In this document: piece by piece, positions 26,406 to 35,917 of the stretch | Position numbering within the stretch: position 1 is the stretch's first letter | How the letters are laid out: each line of letters opens with the position of its first letter | Assembly (NCBI RefSeq): GCF_900142175.1 | Contig: NZ_FQZX01000001.1 | Location: forward strand, 1,302,001 to 1,366,000 | Length of the DNA: 64,000 nucleotides | Direction of reading: 5' to 3' | Origin: Maribacter aquivivus | Lineage (GTDB): Bacteria; Bacteroidota; Bacteroidia; Flavobacteriales; Flavobacteriaceae | Notes under the pieces: model-generated | The model's database searches: none | What the model was told of the DNA's origin: nothing | Seen by the model: the letters and a program-made list of their open reading frames with translations, nothing else | Translations under genes and position numbers: made by a program

Positions 26406-27734
26406 CTAATTTTTAATTTTATTATCAGATTGTAGAATCCAAGTATGATGTTCTGTTTGGTGCCAAATCTCTGCCGCTAGATCAGTTTTGGCGTCTATAA
26501 AGGGTTTATATGGTTTACGGTTGATGCTAATTTTAGAGTTTTCTAGGTAAACTGAAATGTCTCTGTCATTTTGCTCGAACTCTTTTTTTAAATATTGGGC
26601 AAACTGCCATGCAAAATCTGGGTAGGCGAATACTTTACGTTGTTGACCAAGAGTAATATACTTTTTCGGGTCAATTATAAATTCCTCTTTCGTAACATTG
26701 TCGACTACCTTAAAAGTGCCTTTGCCACGTCTGCTACGTAACATCATTCTCCAGCTCATTCGGTGTCCCTCTTCTGTCCAAAGCACATCACCATCAATAG
26801 CGTAATGACGAATGGGAAGTAGTAATTGAATAATAAAATATACAGAAAAGCCTAATAGAAGGGCGTTTTTGTGTGTTGGAACTATGAGTTTTGACGGGGT
26901 AAACGGCTTCTTAGATTTGAAAAATATCTTACGAATAGTTTCTGGTTCAAAAAAGAAGACACTAAAAGCAATCGATAAGTATGGGAAAATACCAATTTGA
27001 AATATAATGGAATTAAATAAGTGAAAGAATAATGAAATAAAGAAAGCCGCTTTTCTTGTTGGTTTCCAAAGTAAAGCTGGCACAATGAGTAAATCAAACA
27101 GAATACCAACTGATCCAATTATACTATGTATCCATGGTTCTTGTAAAATATCGCCAACTAGCCAGTAATTCTTTTTAGAATTCATTAATACGGCTATTGT
27201 GCTAAAATCAAGCCAATCACCGTACATTTTGGCAATTGAGGCGTAAACGTAAACTATAAACAATTGTAGCACAACAGCCCATTTTACATAGGCATACATA
27301 GCATTGATTTCTAGTTCAGGTTTCATTTTTACATCATATGAACGACTTCTCTCTGCAGGGAAAAAGCACATAAGTAATGATATTAATATAAGTAAGTAGT
27401 AATGATTGTTATAAGCCGTTTTTTGCATCAAATACGTTGCAGTCCACAGCACGGTAAATGAAATGATACTTGCTCTATATTTGAATCCTATAGCAATGCA
27501 TAACCCAAGTAAGCCCATTGTGCAGAAGTAAAAATACATGCCATAGCCAGGTAATGGTTGTAGAAATTCAAAATCAATGAAAGGAAATTTGTATTCGGGA
27601 GTGATTAGATTCCGCTTTACCCAGCCCGTAGCAATAGCGCCAAAACATTCTAATGAGACGAGTATACCGAAAAATATACGAAAGATGATTAACGGGCTAT
27701 TATCTATTCGTTGAAATAATAACCTATTGAGCAT
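26406..27734 (-). CDS. HTTM-domain membrane protein (vitamin K-dependent carboxylase-like)
   Basis: 442-aa integral membrane protein. The N-terminal HTTM region (about 12-310) has several transmembrane helices, including IIFRIFFGILVSLECF, the LLLISLLMCFFPAERS segment and later hydrophobic stretches. A soluble C-terminal domain (about 325-442) includes WTEEGHRMSWRMMLR. HTTM proteins are distant homologues of gamma-carboxylases, but bacterial members have unproven activity. It starts 2 bp after the ribF stop, suggesting co-transcription. Confidence 0.82.
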   Translation of the reverse strand: MLNRLLFQRIDNSPLIIFRIFFGILVSLECFGAIATGWVKRNLITPEYKFPFIDFEFLQPLPGYGMYFYFCTMGLLGLCIAIGFKYRASIISFTVLWTATYLMQKTAYNNHYYLLILISLLMCFFPAERSRSYDVKMKPELEINAMYAYVKWAVVLQLFIVYVYASIAKMYGDWLDFSTIAVLMNSKKNYWLVGDILQEPWIHSIIGSVGILFDLLIVPALLWKPTRKAAFFISLFFHLFNSIIFQIGIFPYLSIAFSVFFFEPETIRKIFFKSKKPFTPSKLIVPTHKNALLLGFSVYFIIQLLLPIRHYAIDGDVLWTEEGHRMSWRMMLRSRRGKGTFKVVDNVTKEEFIIDPKKYITLGQQRKVFAYPDFAWQFAQYLKKEFEQNDRDISVYLENSKISINRKPYKPFIDAKTDLAAEIWHQTEHHTWILQSDNKIKN

Positions 27735-27736
27735 AA

Positions 27737-28663
27737 TTACTTTTTAATATAGTGTAGCGATTTTTCTTTGTCTTTGGCTAGTTGAGCTTTTAGAGCATCA
27801 ATAGATTCAAATTTATGTTCATCTCTTAAGCGAACCAAAATATTAACCTGAATTTTTTGATCATATAAATCGGCATCAAAATTGAAAAAATTAATTTCTA
27901 TCGATTTCTCTGTGCCATTTACGGTTGGGTTATAGCCAATATTCATCATGCCGTAAACAACTACACCATTTAAAATGCTATTTACAACGTAAGCACCATT
28001 TTTAGGAATCAGCTTGTAATCTTCAGCTATAGCAAGGTTTGCCGTTGGGTACCCCAGTTGTTTGCCAATGCCCTTGCCTTTTATAATTGTACCGGTAAGC
28101 ATATATTCATACCCTAAGTAACTGTTAGCGGTTTCAATATCGCCATCTTCTAATGCTTTTCTGATCTTGGTAGAACTTACAGATACATCATCGATTTCTT
28201 GAGCAGGAATTTCTTCTACCGCAAAGTCATACGTGTTGCCAAAAGTGATTAAATCTGTTATGTTGGCATTTCTATTTCGTCCAAATCTATGGTCATACCC
28301 AATAATTACCTTTTTTATATGTAAGGTGTTTACAAGCATATCTCGTACGAACTCAATAGCCGTAAGTCGAGAAAAATCTTTGGTGAAAGGGTGTATAATA
28401 AGTACGTCTAGACCAAGTTTTTCTAAAATATGAATCTTTTCGTCTATGGTATTTAGCAGTTTTATATTCGCATCTTTTTGTAAGACCATTCTTGGATGCG
28501 GAAAAAACGTAAGAACCGAAGATTTTAATTCGGTACTTTTGGCATGATTTATGATTTTACTAAGTATTTTAAGGTGACCTATATGTACACCATCAAAGGT
28601 GCCTATGGTAATGACCGTAGGATATTCTTCTTTATATTTAGAAATGTTGCGGACTGTAATCAC
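27737..28663 (-). CDS. ribF: Bifunctional riboflavin kinase/FAD synthetase
   Basis: 308-aa RibF. The N-terminal FAD synthetase (adenylyltransferase) has GTFDGVHIGH at 21-30. The C-terminal flavokinase domain has GYPTANLAI and NIGYNPTVNG. It converts riboflavin to FMN and then FAD. The start codon is GTG at 28663. Its start is divergent from the metalloprotease gene, with 53 bp between them. Confidence 0.96.
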   Translation of the reverse strand: MITVRNISKYKEEYPTVITIGTFDGVHIGHLKILSKIINHAKSTELKSSVLTFFPHPRMVLQKDANIKLLNTIDEKIHILEKLGLDVLIIHPFTKDFSRLTAIEFVRDMLVNTLHIKKVIIGYDHRFGRNRNANITDLITFGNTYDFAVEEIPAQEIDDVSVSSTKIRKALEDGDIETANSYLGYEYMLTGTIIKGKGIGKQLGYPTANLAIAEDYKLIPKNGAYVVNSILNGVVVYGMMNIGYNPTVNGTEKSIEINFFNFDADLYDQKIQVNILVRLRDEHKFESIDALKAQLAKDKEKSLHYIKK

Positions 28664-28686
28664 CTATGATAGAAAATAAAAAGACT

Positions 28687-28694
28687 TATATTTG
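28687..28694 (+). promoter_or_regulatory. Candidate -7 element (TATATTTG) for the metalloprotease gene
   Basis: TATATTTG matches TAnnTTTG, 22 bp before the start at 28717, in the short gap shared with divergent ribF. Confidence 0.5.
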
Positions 28695-28716
28695 ATTTTG
28701 AGTTAAAAGCCTCTTA

Positions 28717-31700
28717 ATGATTGCAAAATTACGCCTAGTTTTTACAATTACCATAGTATTTCTTTCCTTTTCCGGTATGGCACAAACTGCTTATTGGAAA
28801 AATACGGAATTTAATAATAAGGCTAAGCAATTCACTAAGCAACAGTTAAGAGTGAATAAAGGAACAGCTTTTACTCTTAATCAGCAACAATTTTTACAGG
28901 CACTTTCAGAGAATAAAACTTCCAAGATTATTTATTTTCCTGATGAAACGGGTAAGTTAGTTCCCTTTCTAGTGGAAGATTCTCATCTTTTTTCTGAAGA
29001 ATTAGCACTTAAATATCCATCCATAAAATCATATAAAGGTATTGCCTTGCATGATGCCACTACCCAAATTAGGTTTAGTGTTTCTCCTAAAGGTATTCAA
29101 AGTACTATGAGTACTTCTGGTGAAAACGGAGCATTGTTTATGCAGAAGTCTGCAGATGATACCTATGTGTTATATCGTAGAACAGAGCAAGACGAACGTG
29201 ATATTGATTTTGTATGTAAAACAATGCCAGAGGTTAAAAATTATTCGCAGAACCTTACTGCTAAGTTAGTGGATGACCAAACACTAAGAAAGTTTAGAGT
29301 AGCCATTTCTGCTTCAGGTGAATATACAGAATTTCATGGAGGTACAAAGGCTGATGCACTTGCTGCCATTAATGCAACGTTAACTAGAATTAATGCCGTA
29401 TTTGAACGCGATTTAGCAATAACTTTAGAGTTAATAGTAAATACAGACCTTGTAATTTATACAGATCCAGAAACTGATCCTTATACAGGTAGTTTAAGCT
29501 CTCAGGTGCAAAATACATTGACAAGTGTAATTGGAGAGGCAAATTATGATATAGGCCATCTTTTTAATCAACAGGATAATACTTTGGACGGTAACTCGGG
29601 TTTTATTGGTGCCGTTTGTACAGATAGTAGAAAGGGTAGTGGTTATACTACATTGTCTTCACCGGTTGGTGATGCTTTTGATATTGATTTGGTTGCTCAT
29701 GAAATGGGACATCAGTTTGGTGCAAATCATTCATTTTCACATATTTCAGAAGGTACAACGGTACAGGTTGAGCCAGCTAGTGGTACAACAATAATGGGGT
29801 ATGCAGGGATAACAGGAAATAATAATGTGGCTTCTAATAGTGATGATTACTTTCATTATGTTAGTATAGTTCAAATACGAGATTATTTAGAAACTGTTTC
29901 ATGCGGTGTCACAGATGTGATAACCAATAATCCGCCAACGATTTCGCCATTAACAGATTATATTATACCTAAAGGAACTCCTTTTGTTCTTACGGGTTCG
30001 GCTACAGATGTTGATGTTGCAAATGTGCTTAGTTATACTTGGGAGCAGATTGATAACGGAATAGTTACTCAGGCTACATTTGGACCGGATAACCCGGCCG
30101 GAGCAAATTTTAGATCTTTGCCACCTAAACTTACTCCAGAAAGATATTTTCCTAGTTTGAATAGAATTTTAAGCGGAGAACTAACTCAGACAGTACCAAC
30201 TTCTGGTTCTGCTTGGGAAACGCTTTCTACTGTAGGGCGAGATATGAATTTTTCATTGACCGTACGCGATAATGCTTTAAATGGCGGACAGTCAGATTCA
30301 GATGAGATGACAGTTTCGGTAGTCAATGAAGCCGGACCCTTTTTAATAAGTTCTCAGGCTGCAGAAGAGTCGTTTGAAGCTGGATCAGTGCAAACTATTA
30401 CTTGGGATGTTGCCAATACTGACATCTCACCCATAAATGCTGAAACTGTTTCTATCTTTTTATCTACTGATCGTGGTATAACTTTTCCTGTTTTATTAGT
30501 AGAAAACACTTTGAATGATGGTAGTCAGACTATAATCATACCAAATATTCCGACAAGTACAGGGCGTATTATGATCAAAGCGGATGACAATATTTTCTTT
30601 GCAGTTAATGATGTAAATTTTTCTATAACTCCCTCAGAGATCGTACTTAATTTTGAAGAGGTTGTTTTTGATATATGTAAACCAGATGATTTAAGTGTTG
30701 ATTTTACTTATGAGACGGATTTAGGTTTTGATGAAGAAAGTGCCTTTAGCGTACTTGATTTGCCAATAGGTGTTACAGCAACTTTTACACCTTCAGTTGC
30801 GGATGCGGACGACACGTTGGTTACCATTGATTTTGAAGGAATATCAACAGTAGATCCCGGTATTTATCCTATTAGAGTTTTAGCCACAGCAGATACGGTT
30901 ACAAAAGAAATTACCCTGCAGTTAAGGATTTATGATGATAATTTTGAAGAGGTAATTCTAATTTCGCCTGTTGATAGTTTTGAGAATGCCTCTACAGATG
31001 TGTTGCTAGAATGGAAAACATCGGTTGGTAATACGCAGTATGATATTGAAATTTCAGATGATACTGCTTTTACCAATATTATAGAGTCAATCACGGTTAA
31101 TGGTGGTTCGTTCTCGCCTACACTTTTAGATAATAATAGCACTTATTTTTGGAGGGTAAAGCCAAGAAATGATTGCGGTGAGGGTGTTTTTAGTGCCCCT
31201 TTTAGCTTTTCTACAGTTCAGTTTAATTGCGCTACAAAAAGTGCTACGGGTATGCCAATCGCTATATCAAGTAGCGGTACACCGGTTATCACTTCTAAAA
31301 TCGTGTTTTTTGAAGATTTGCCAGTAGCTGATATTAATGTAATATTAGATATTGAACATACCTTTTTAGCTGATTTGGTAGTTAGCTTAACATCGCCGGC
31401 AGGTACTACGGTAACATTGGTTTCTAGTTCATGCGGTGATGCACGAAATATTAATGCAACTTTTGATGATGATAGTCCGGCTTTTACTTGCTCGGTTAAT
31501 CCTGGTATTAGTGGTTCGGTAAAACCGTTAGGAAGTTTAAGTTCTTTTAATGGAGAATCAATATTAGGCGAATGGACTTTAGAAATAAAAGATAACGCAC
31601 CTTCAGATGGTGGTAGTTTAAATTCTTTTGTTCTTGAAGCTTGTGTTGAAGGAGATTTTAGACCAGATGCCGATAATGACGGAGTGTTTGATGATGGTGA

Positions 31701-32481
31701 TGATTTATGTTTAGGTACACCTGCTGGTCAAGAAGTAGATGCTTCTGGTTGTGCTATATATCGTTTCCCTGTAGAGAACTTTATTATTAGCTTGGCAAGT
31801 GAAACATGTAGAGATAATAACGATGGTTCGTTATCTATTGTGCCAAAGTTAGCGTTAGATTATCAGGTGGTAGTTTCTGGTAATGGATTAAATCTAACAC
31901 AGAATTTTTCAAATGCCTTTAATTTGGCAAATTTAGGGTCTGGTACTTATACCTTATGCGTAACAGGTACAGATGGTGTTATCGCGTATCAAGAGTATTG
32001 TGTTGAAGTACAGATTACAGAACCTTCAGCACTTAATGTAACTTCTAAAATTGCAGCAGATGGTTCTCAAATAACACTTGAAATGAATGGGGGATTATTT
32101 TATACTATAGAATTGAACGGTGTGGCAATACAGACAGAAGAATCAACAGTAGTACTAGATTTAGATAAGGGATTGAATACTTTAAAGGTTTTTACAGATA
32201 TACCATGCCAAGGCGTTTATGAAGAGCAGATCCGTTTTTATATAAAGCCGGTTGTATATCCAAATCCTGTAAAAGATATTGTTCAGGTCTATTTAGGTAC
32301 TCAGCAAGAAGAAGTAACGGTAAGAGTTTTTAGTGCCGATGGTAGATACATTTCTAGTAATTCTATTCTACCATTAAACGGAATCATAAGTTTAGATTTG
32401 AGTTCGCTATCTACAGGTATTTATTACTTAAAGTATGAGGGTATAACAATAAATGGAACTTCTAAAGTAATTAAAGAATGA
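28717..32481 (+). CDS. Secreted M12-type zinc metalloprotease with P-domain and T9SS type A sorting signal
   Basis: 1254-aa secreted protease. A signal peptide (to SGMAQ) is followed by a propeptide-like N-terminal region and a reprolysin-like catalytic domain with HEMGHQFGANH (zinc ligands H328, H332, H338; catalytic E329) and a Met-turn IMGYAG near 361. Ig/FN3-like repeats follow (to about 830), then a proprotein-convertase P-domain at about 835-985 and a DNDGVFD calcium-like stretch near 990. The C-terminus (YPNPVKDIVQVYL onwards, about 1175-1254) is a T9SS type A sorting domain. It is expected to be exported and to digest proteins outside the cell. The stop overlaps the following lipoprotein start by 4 nt. 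Confidence 0.93.
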   Translation: MIAKLRLVFTITIVFLSFSGMAQTAYWKNTEFNNKAKQFTKQQLRVNKGTAFTLNQQQFLQALSENKTSKIIYFPDETGKLVPFLVEDSHLFSEELALKYPSIKSYKGIALHDATTQIRFSVSPKGIQSTMSTSGENGALFMQKSADDTYVLYRRTEQDERDIDFVCKTMPEVKNYSQNLTAKLVDDQTLRKFRVAISASGEYTEFHGGTKADALAAINATLTRINAVFERDLAITLELIVNTDLVIYTDPETDPYTGSLSSQVQNTLTSVIGEANYDIGHLFNQQDNTLDGNSGFIGAVCTDSRKGSGYTTLSSPVGDAFDIDLVAHEMGHQFGANHSFSHISEGTTVQVEPASGTTIMGYAGITGNNNVASNSDDYFHYVSIVQIRDYLETVSCGVTDVITNNPPTISPLTDYIIPKGTPFVLTGSATDVDVANVLSYTWEQIDNGIVTQATFGPDNPAGANFRSLPPKLTPERYFPSLNRILSGELTQTVPTSGSAWETLSTVGRDMNFSLTVRDNALNGGQSDSDEMTVSVVNEAGPFLISSQAAEESFEAGSVQTITWDVANTDISPINAETVSIFLSTDRGITFPVLLVENTLNDGSQTIIIPNIPTSTGRIMIKADDNIFFAVNDVNFSITPSEIVLNFEEVVFDICKPDDLSVDFTYETDLGFDEESAFSVLDLPIGVTATFTPSVADADDTLVTIDFEGISTVDPGIYPIRVLATADTVTKEITLQLRIYDDNFEEVILISPVDSFENASTDVLLEWKTSVGNTQYDIEISDDTAFTNIIESITVNGGSFSPTLLDNNSTYFWRVKPRNDCGEGVFSAPFSFSTVQFNCATKSATGMPIAISSSGTPVITSKIVFFEDLPVADINVILDIEHTFLADLVVSLTSPAGTTVTLVSSSCGDARNINATFDDDSPAFTCSVNPGISGSVKPLGSLSSFNGESILGEWTLEIKDNAPSDGGSLNSFVLEACVEGDFRPDADNDGVFDDGDDLCLGTPAGQEVDASGCAIYRFPVENFIISLASETCRDNNDGSLSIVPKLALDYQVVVSGNGLNLTQNFSNAFNLANLGSGTYTLCVTGTDGVIAYQEYCVEVQITEPSALNVTSKIAADGSQITLEMNGGLFYTIELNGVAIQTEESTVVLDLDKGLNTLKVFTDIPCQGVYEEQIRFYIKPVVYPNPVKDIVQVYLGTQQEEVTVRVFSADGRYISSNSILPLNGIISLDLSSLSTGIYYLKYEGITINGTSKVIKE

Positions 32482-33164
32482 TGCGCTTTTTAGTACTTAT
32501 TACGTGTTTGTTTATGGCTGTTACCAGTTGTAAAAAGAAAAGTGCTGCGAACCCACCAGAAGCGGTTCTCTTAGTGTTCCCAGAAGAGAATTCTGAATGC
32601 ACTACAGGCACAAGTTTAGGCGAAGAGACGAGTAGAGTAGAGTTTCGTTGGGGATTGGCAGATAATACAGAGACGTATGAATTACGTGTAACTAACATCG
32701 CTACTGGCACTGTACAGACCATTGTATCGGCATCGAATTCTGCACAATTACCTTTGGCAAAAGGTGAGCAATTTTCATGGTTTGTGCGCTCAAGAAATAG
32801 TGAAGTAGAACAGACCGTGTCTAGTAAAGAGTGGTATTTTTATAATTCTGGGTCTAGAACGACATTTGCACCTTTTCCTGCAACTATAATAAGTCCGGCT
32901 TCTTCAGACAATGTTTTTAAAGATATTAATAACCAGGTTGAGCTATCATGGTCTGCTTCTGATTTAGACAATGATATTGCTAGTTATGAAGTGTATTTTT
33001 CTGTAGAAACACCATCAATAGATTTGATTAGAGAATTGTCATCAGCAGTAACAAGTATAAAAGTATCAGTAACATCAGATACTGTGTATTACTGGAGAGT
33101 TGTTGTTATTGATGAAGAAGGTAATAGATCAGATACCGGTGTTTTTACGTTTAAAGTTCTTTAA
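32478..33164 (+). CDS. FN3-like-domain lipoprotein
   Basis: 228-aa lipoprotein with a lipobox near FMAVTSC (C17) and a lysine-rich start after it. Two fibronectin type III-like segments follow (about 30-115 and 130-228; repeats such as EFRWGLADNTETYEL and VELSWSASDLDNDIASYEVYF). It begins inside the protease stop (ATGA), so the two are translationally coupled and may act together at the cell surface. No enzymatic motif is visible. Its stop overlaps the pth stop by 4 nt on the opposite strand. Confidence 0.83.
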   Translation: MMRFLVLITCLFMAVTSCKKKSAANPPEAVLLVFPEENSECTTGTSLGEETSRVEFRWGLADNTETYELRVTNIATGTVQTIVSASNSAQLPLAKGEQFSWFVRSRNSEVEQTVSSKEWYFYNSGSRTTFAPFPATIISPASSDNVFKDINNQVELSWSASDLDNDIASYEVYFSVETPSIDLIRELSSAVTSIKVSVTSDTVYYWRVVVIDEEGNRSDTGVFTFKVL

Positions 33165-33790
33165 GAATTATTGAATTGATTCATTGTTCTAGCAATACCC
33201 GCTAGTGCAAACGAATTAATAATCTCAGTTGATTTTTTTAATCGTTCTGGCATTAGTGCTTTTTCTTCCTCGCTCCATTGCCCTAAAACATATTCTACCT
33301 GTCTACCTTTGCCGAAGTCAGCTCCAACTCCAAAACGATATCTGTTGTAAAGTATGGTCTGTAGAAACAGCTCTATATCTTTTAATCCATTATGACCTCC
33401 ATTGCTACCTTTAGTTTTGATTCTAATGGTGCCGAAAGGTAAATTGATGTCATCTGTTATGACTAGAATGTTACTTTGAGGTATGTTTTCTTTATCCATC
33501 CAATACTTCAGAGCCTTTCCGCTTCTGTTCATATATGTAGAAGGTTTAAGACAAATTATAGTTCTTCCTTTTACCTTGTACGACCCTATATCGCCAAGCT
33601 TTACGGTTTCAAAAGTAAAGTCATTTGCGCGGGCTACTTCGTCTAGTACTTTAAACCCAATATTATGTCGGGTTTCTGCATATTCATCTCCAATATTACC
33701 AAGGCCAACAATTAAAAATTTCTTCATGGGATCTTTCTCTTCTAGTATGATGTTCTGTTTTGTGAAAAGAGCTTTAAAAAAACCGAACAT
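33161..33790 (-). CDS. pth: Peptidyl-tRNA hydrolase
   Basis: 209-aa Pth, which recycles peptidyl-tRNA. The core begins at MKKFLIVGLGN with the catalytic histidine at H42 (RHNIGF). If translation starts at the internal ATG at 33727 (M22), the protein is the usual ~188 aa; the first 21 residues may be an extension. Conserved N and D residues of the site are visible in STYMNRSG and VITDDINLPFG. It lies downstream of rplY, with a terminator-like hairpin in between. Confidence 0.95.
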   Translation of the reverse strand: MFGFFKALFTKQNIILEEKDPMKKFLIVGLGNIGDEYAETRHNIGFKVLDEVARANDFTFETVKLGDIGSYKVKGRTIICLKPSTYMNRSGKALKYWMDKENIPQSNILVITDDINLPFGTIRIKTKGSNGGHNGLKDIELFLQTILYNRYRFGVGADFGKGRQVEYVLGQWSEEEKALMPERLKKSTEIINSFALAGIARTMNQFNNS

Positions 33791-33820
33791 TTGTATTGTG
33801 ATTTAATTGATAAAAATACA

Positions 33821-33852
33821 AAAGCATCCTGATACAAGTACCAGGATGCTTT
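33821..33852 (-). terminator. Hairpin between rplY and pth
   Basis: Perfect 11-bp arms AAAGCATCCTG and CAGGATGCTTT with a 10-nt loop, followed on the minus strand by TTGTATTTTT. It probably terminates or attenuates the prs-rplY transcript before pth. Confidence 0.8.
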
Positions 33853-33877
33853 ATTATGAATCTTAAACTGTAAAAGA

Positions 33878-34501
33878 CTACTCTTGAGCAGCTTCTTCAG
33901 TTGCACCTTCTGCACCTTCTTCTCCTTCTTCATCTTCGTCGTCAGTAACAACTGCAGTACGTGCAGTTTTAACTTGAACAACAACTTGACTTTCTGGATG
34001 TAAGATGGTAAAATCTTCATTCATTAACGTTGCAACAGAAATATTTTGACCGATTTTCAATTTAGAAATATCGATGTTAAAGAAATCTGGCAATTTGCTT
34101 GGTAGAGCTTTAATGGAAAGTTTACGTTTTCTGAACAATAAACGTCCACCGTTGCGTACACCTGGCGAATTTCCTTCTAATACTACAGGAATATCCATAG
34201 TAACCATTTTATCATCGAATAATTGATAAAAATCAATATGGATAATAGCATCTGTTACAGGGTGAAACTGAATATCTTGCATAATTGCTTTTACAGAAGT
34301 TCCACCATCTAATTCAATTGCAACTGTGTGCGCATTTGCAGTGTAAACCAAGTCTCTGAACGCTAGTTCATTTGCTGAAAAATGTAATGGTTTATCCCCT
34401 CCGTATACTACGCAAGGAACCTTTCCAGCATTACGTAAGGCTTTGGTTGCTTTTTTGCCTACGCTTTCTCTTTCTGATCCTTTAATTGTAATTGACTTCA
34501 T
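33878..34501 (-). CDS. rplY: 50S ribosomal protein L25 (CTC family)
   Basis: 207-aa L25 of the long CTC type, binding 5S rRNA. The N-terminal L25 domain (about 1-95) has [19 protein letters not shown] and YGGDKPLHF; the TL5 C-terminal domain spans about 96-185. The extreme C-terminus is a strongly acidic, disordered tail ([13 protein letters not shown]), common in Bacteroidota. It is 41 bp after prs. Confidence 0.96.
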   Translation of the reverse strand: MKSITIKGSERESVGKKATKALRNAGKVPCVVYGGDKPLHFSANELAFRDLVYTANAHTVAIELDGGTSVKAIMQDIQFHPVTDAIIHIDFYQLFDDKMVTMDIPVVLEGNSPGVRNGGRLLFRKRKLSIKALPSKLPDFFNIDISKLKIGQNISVATLMNEDFTILHPESQVVVQVKTARTAVVTDDEDEEGEEGAEGATEEAAQE

Positions 34502-34542
34502 TATATGTATTAAAAATTAATATTCTTGTTTTGGCTTCTAAC

Positions 34543-35484
34543 TTACATTAAGAACTTAGAAGAGATAGAGTTATTGTTATGTACTTTGTCCATTACCTCG
34601 GCAAATAGATTAGCGCAACTTAAAACTCTTACTTTATCACTCTTTATTTCAATCGGAATAGAATCTGTAATAATCAGTTCCGTTAATTTAGATTTTTCAA
34701 TTTTTTCGTATGCATCCCCTGATAATAAGCCGTGTGTGGTAATAGCTCTAACACTAAGTGCACCACGCTCCATCATTAAATCAGCTGCTTTGGTCAATGT
34801 GCCTGCAGTATCTACCATATCATCTACAAGTACTACGTTTTTGCCTTGTACATCACCAATTAACTCCATATGTGAAATTATATTGGCTTTCGCTCTTTGT
34901 TTGTAACAAACAACAACGTCGCTATCTAATGCTTTAGAATATGCGTATGCTCTTTTTGAACCACCCATATCTGGCGAAGCTATAGTAAGGTCTTTTAGAC
35001 CTAAGTTTTTTAGGTATGGTAAAAACAAGGTAGATGCAAAAAGATGATCAACAGGTTTTTCAAAGAACCCCTGTATCTGATCAGCGTGTAGGTCCATTGT
35101 AATAATTCTAGTAGCACCTGCTGTTTCTAGCATTTTGGCAACTAATTTTGCCGCTATTGGTACTCTAGGTTTGTCTTTTCTGTCTTGCCTTGCCCAACCA
35201 AAGTATGGCATAACTGCTGTAATATGACGTGCAGATGCTCTTTTTGCAGCATCTATCATTAACAGCATTTCCATCAAGTTTTCAGGACCAGGGTGTGTTG
35301 AACCAATAATAAAGATTCGCGTTCCACGTATAGATTCTTCGAAAGAAGGTTGAAACTCTCCATCACTATAACGAGAAAATGATATTTTACCCAATTCCGT
35401 TCCATAAGCCTTAGCGATTTTCTCGCCTAAGATTTTACTTTGTGTACAAGCAAATATTTTCGGTTGTGGAACTTGGTATGGCAT
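34543..35484 (-). CDS. prs: Ribose-phosphate pyrophosphokinase
   Basis: About 313 aa from the ATG at 35484; a TTG at 35505 would add seven residues, but this length fits the family. It makes PRPP from ribose-5-phosphate and ATP for nucleotide, His and Trp synthesis. Visible signatures are RQDRKDKPRVP, TMDLHADQIQGFF and the PRPP loop VVLVDDMVDTAGTL. It is the first gene of prs-rplY. Confidence 0.97.
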   Translation of the reverse strand: MPYQVPQPKIFACTQSKILGEKIAKAYGTELGKISFSRYSDGEFQPSFEESIRGTRIFIIGSTHPGPENLMEMLLMIDAAKRASARHITAVMPYFGWARQDRKDKPRVPIAAKLVAKMLETAGATRIITMDLHADQIQGFFEKPVDHLFASTLFLPYLKNLGLKDLTIASPDMGGSKRAYAYSKALDSDVVVCYKQRAKANIISHMELIGDVQGKNVVLVDDMVDTAGTLTKAADLMMERGALSVRAITTHGLLSGDAYEKIEKSKLTELIITDSIPIEIKSDKVRVLSCANLFAEVMDKVHNNNSISSKFLM

Positions 35485-35551
35485 GTCTTTCTTATTGTTT
35501 TCCAAACAGTTGCTTCAATAAAGTATTAAAGTCTTTGTTTTTAAGGAGGTG

Positions 35552-35559
35552 CAAATTTA
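35552..35559 (-). promoter_or_regulatory. Candidate -7 element (TAAATTTG) for prs-rplY
   Basis: TAAATTTG on the minus strand lies about 67 bp before the prs ATG and matches the consensus. A similar TAAATTTG (35565-35572) faces the opposite way. Confidence 0.45.
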
Positions 35560-35605
35560 AAAATTAAATTTGGTTGCTAATGCATAAATCTTGATATTTT
35601 TGGTG

Positions 35606-35633
35606 TTGGAAAGAAAATAATTATTTAGTTTTG
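35606..35633 (+). promoter_or_regulatory. Promoter for tRNA-Leu (TTG ... TAGTTTTG)
   Basis: TTG at 35606-35608 and TAGTTTTG at 35626-35633 are separated by 17 bp, matching the Bacteroidota -33/-7 layout. The expected start lies about 35 bp before the tRNA. Confidence 0.65.
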
Positions 35634-35675
35634 CAGTCCTGTTTTACAGGATGCCGTTTCTTGATGGTAAAATAT

Positions 35676-35755
35676 GCTCGAGTGGCGGAACTGGTAGACG
35701 CGCTGGATTCAAAATCCAGTTCTTCGGAGTGCGGGTTCGATTCCCGCCTCGAGTA
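35676..35755 (+). tRNA. tRNA-Leu (anticodon CAA)
   Basis: Class II tRNA. The 7-bp acceptor stem starts GCTCGAG, the anticodon loop TTCAAAA gives anticodon CAA, and there is a variable arm (TTCTTCGG) and a T-loop GGTTCGATTCC. Discriminator A ends the mature form without an encoded CCA. A strong terminator follows. Confidence 0.95.
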
Positions 35756-35760
35756 CTTCT

Positions 35761-35794
35761 AAACCCCTGACAATCTATATTGTCAGGGGTTTTT
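35761..35794 (+). terminator. Intrinsic terminator of tRNA-Leu
   Basis: 14-bp arms AAACCCCTGACAAT and ATTGTCAGGGGTTT with a 4-nt loop, followed by T-rich sequence. Confidence 0.93.
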
Positions 35795-35917
35795 ATTATA
35801 TTATTGTTGGTAATTAGTATGTATTTATGTATTAAGATTTGTTTGACCTATTTTAGCTCAAATAATATTTATTCAAAGGTTTAGATTTATAATTAAAAAT
35901 TTTATGTCCGTAAATAA

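Noticed and set aside
34526..34906. A 126-aa plus-strand frame opposite prs
   Set aside because: It is the reverse strand of the conserved prs coding region and shows no family motif.
35676..35755. tRNA-Leu as an integration site for an island covering the restriction-modification pair
   Set aside because: No repeated copy of the tRNA 3' end and no integrase gene were found in the window. The gene also has its own promoter and terminator.
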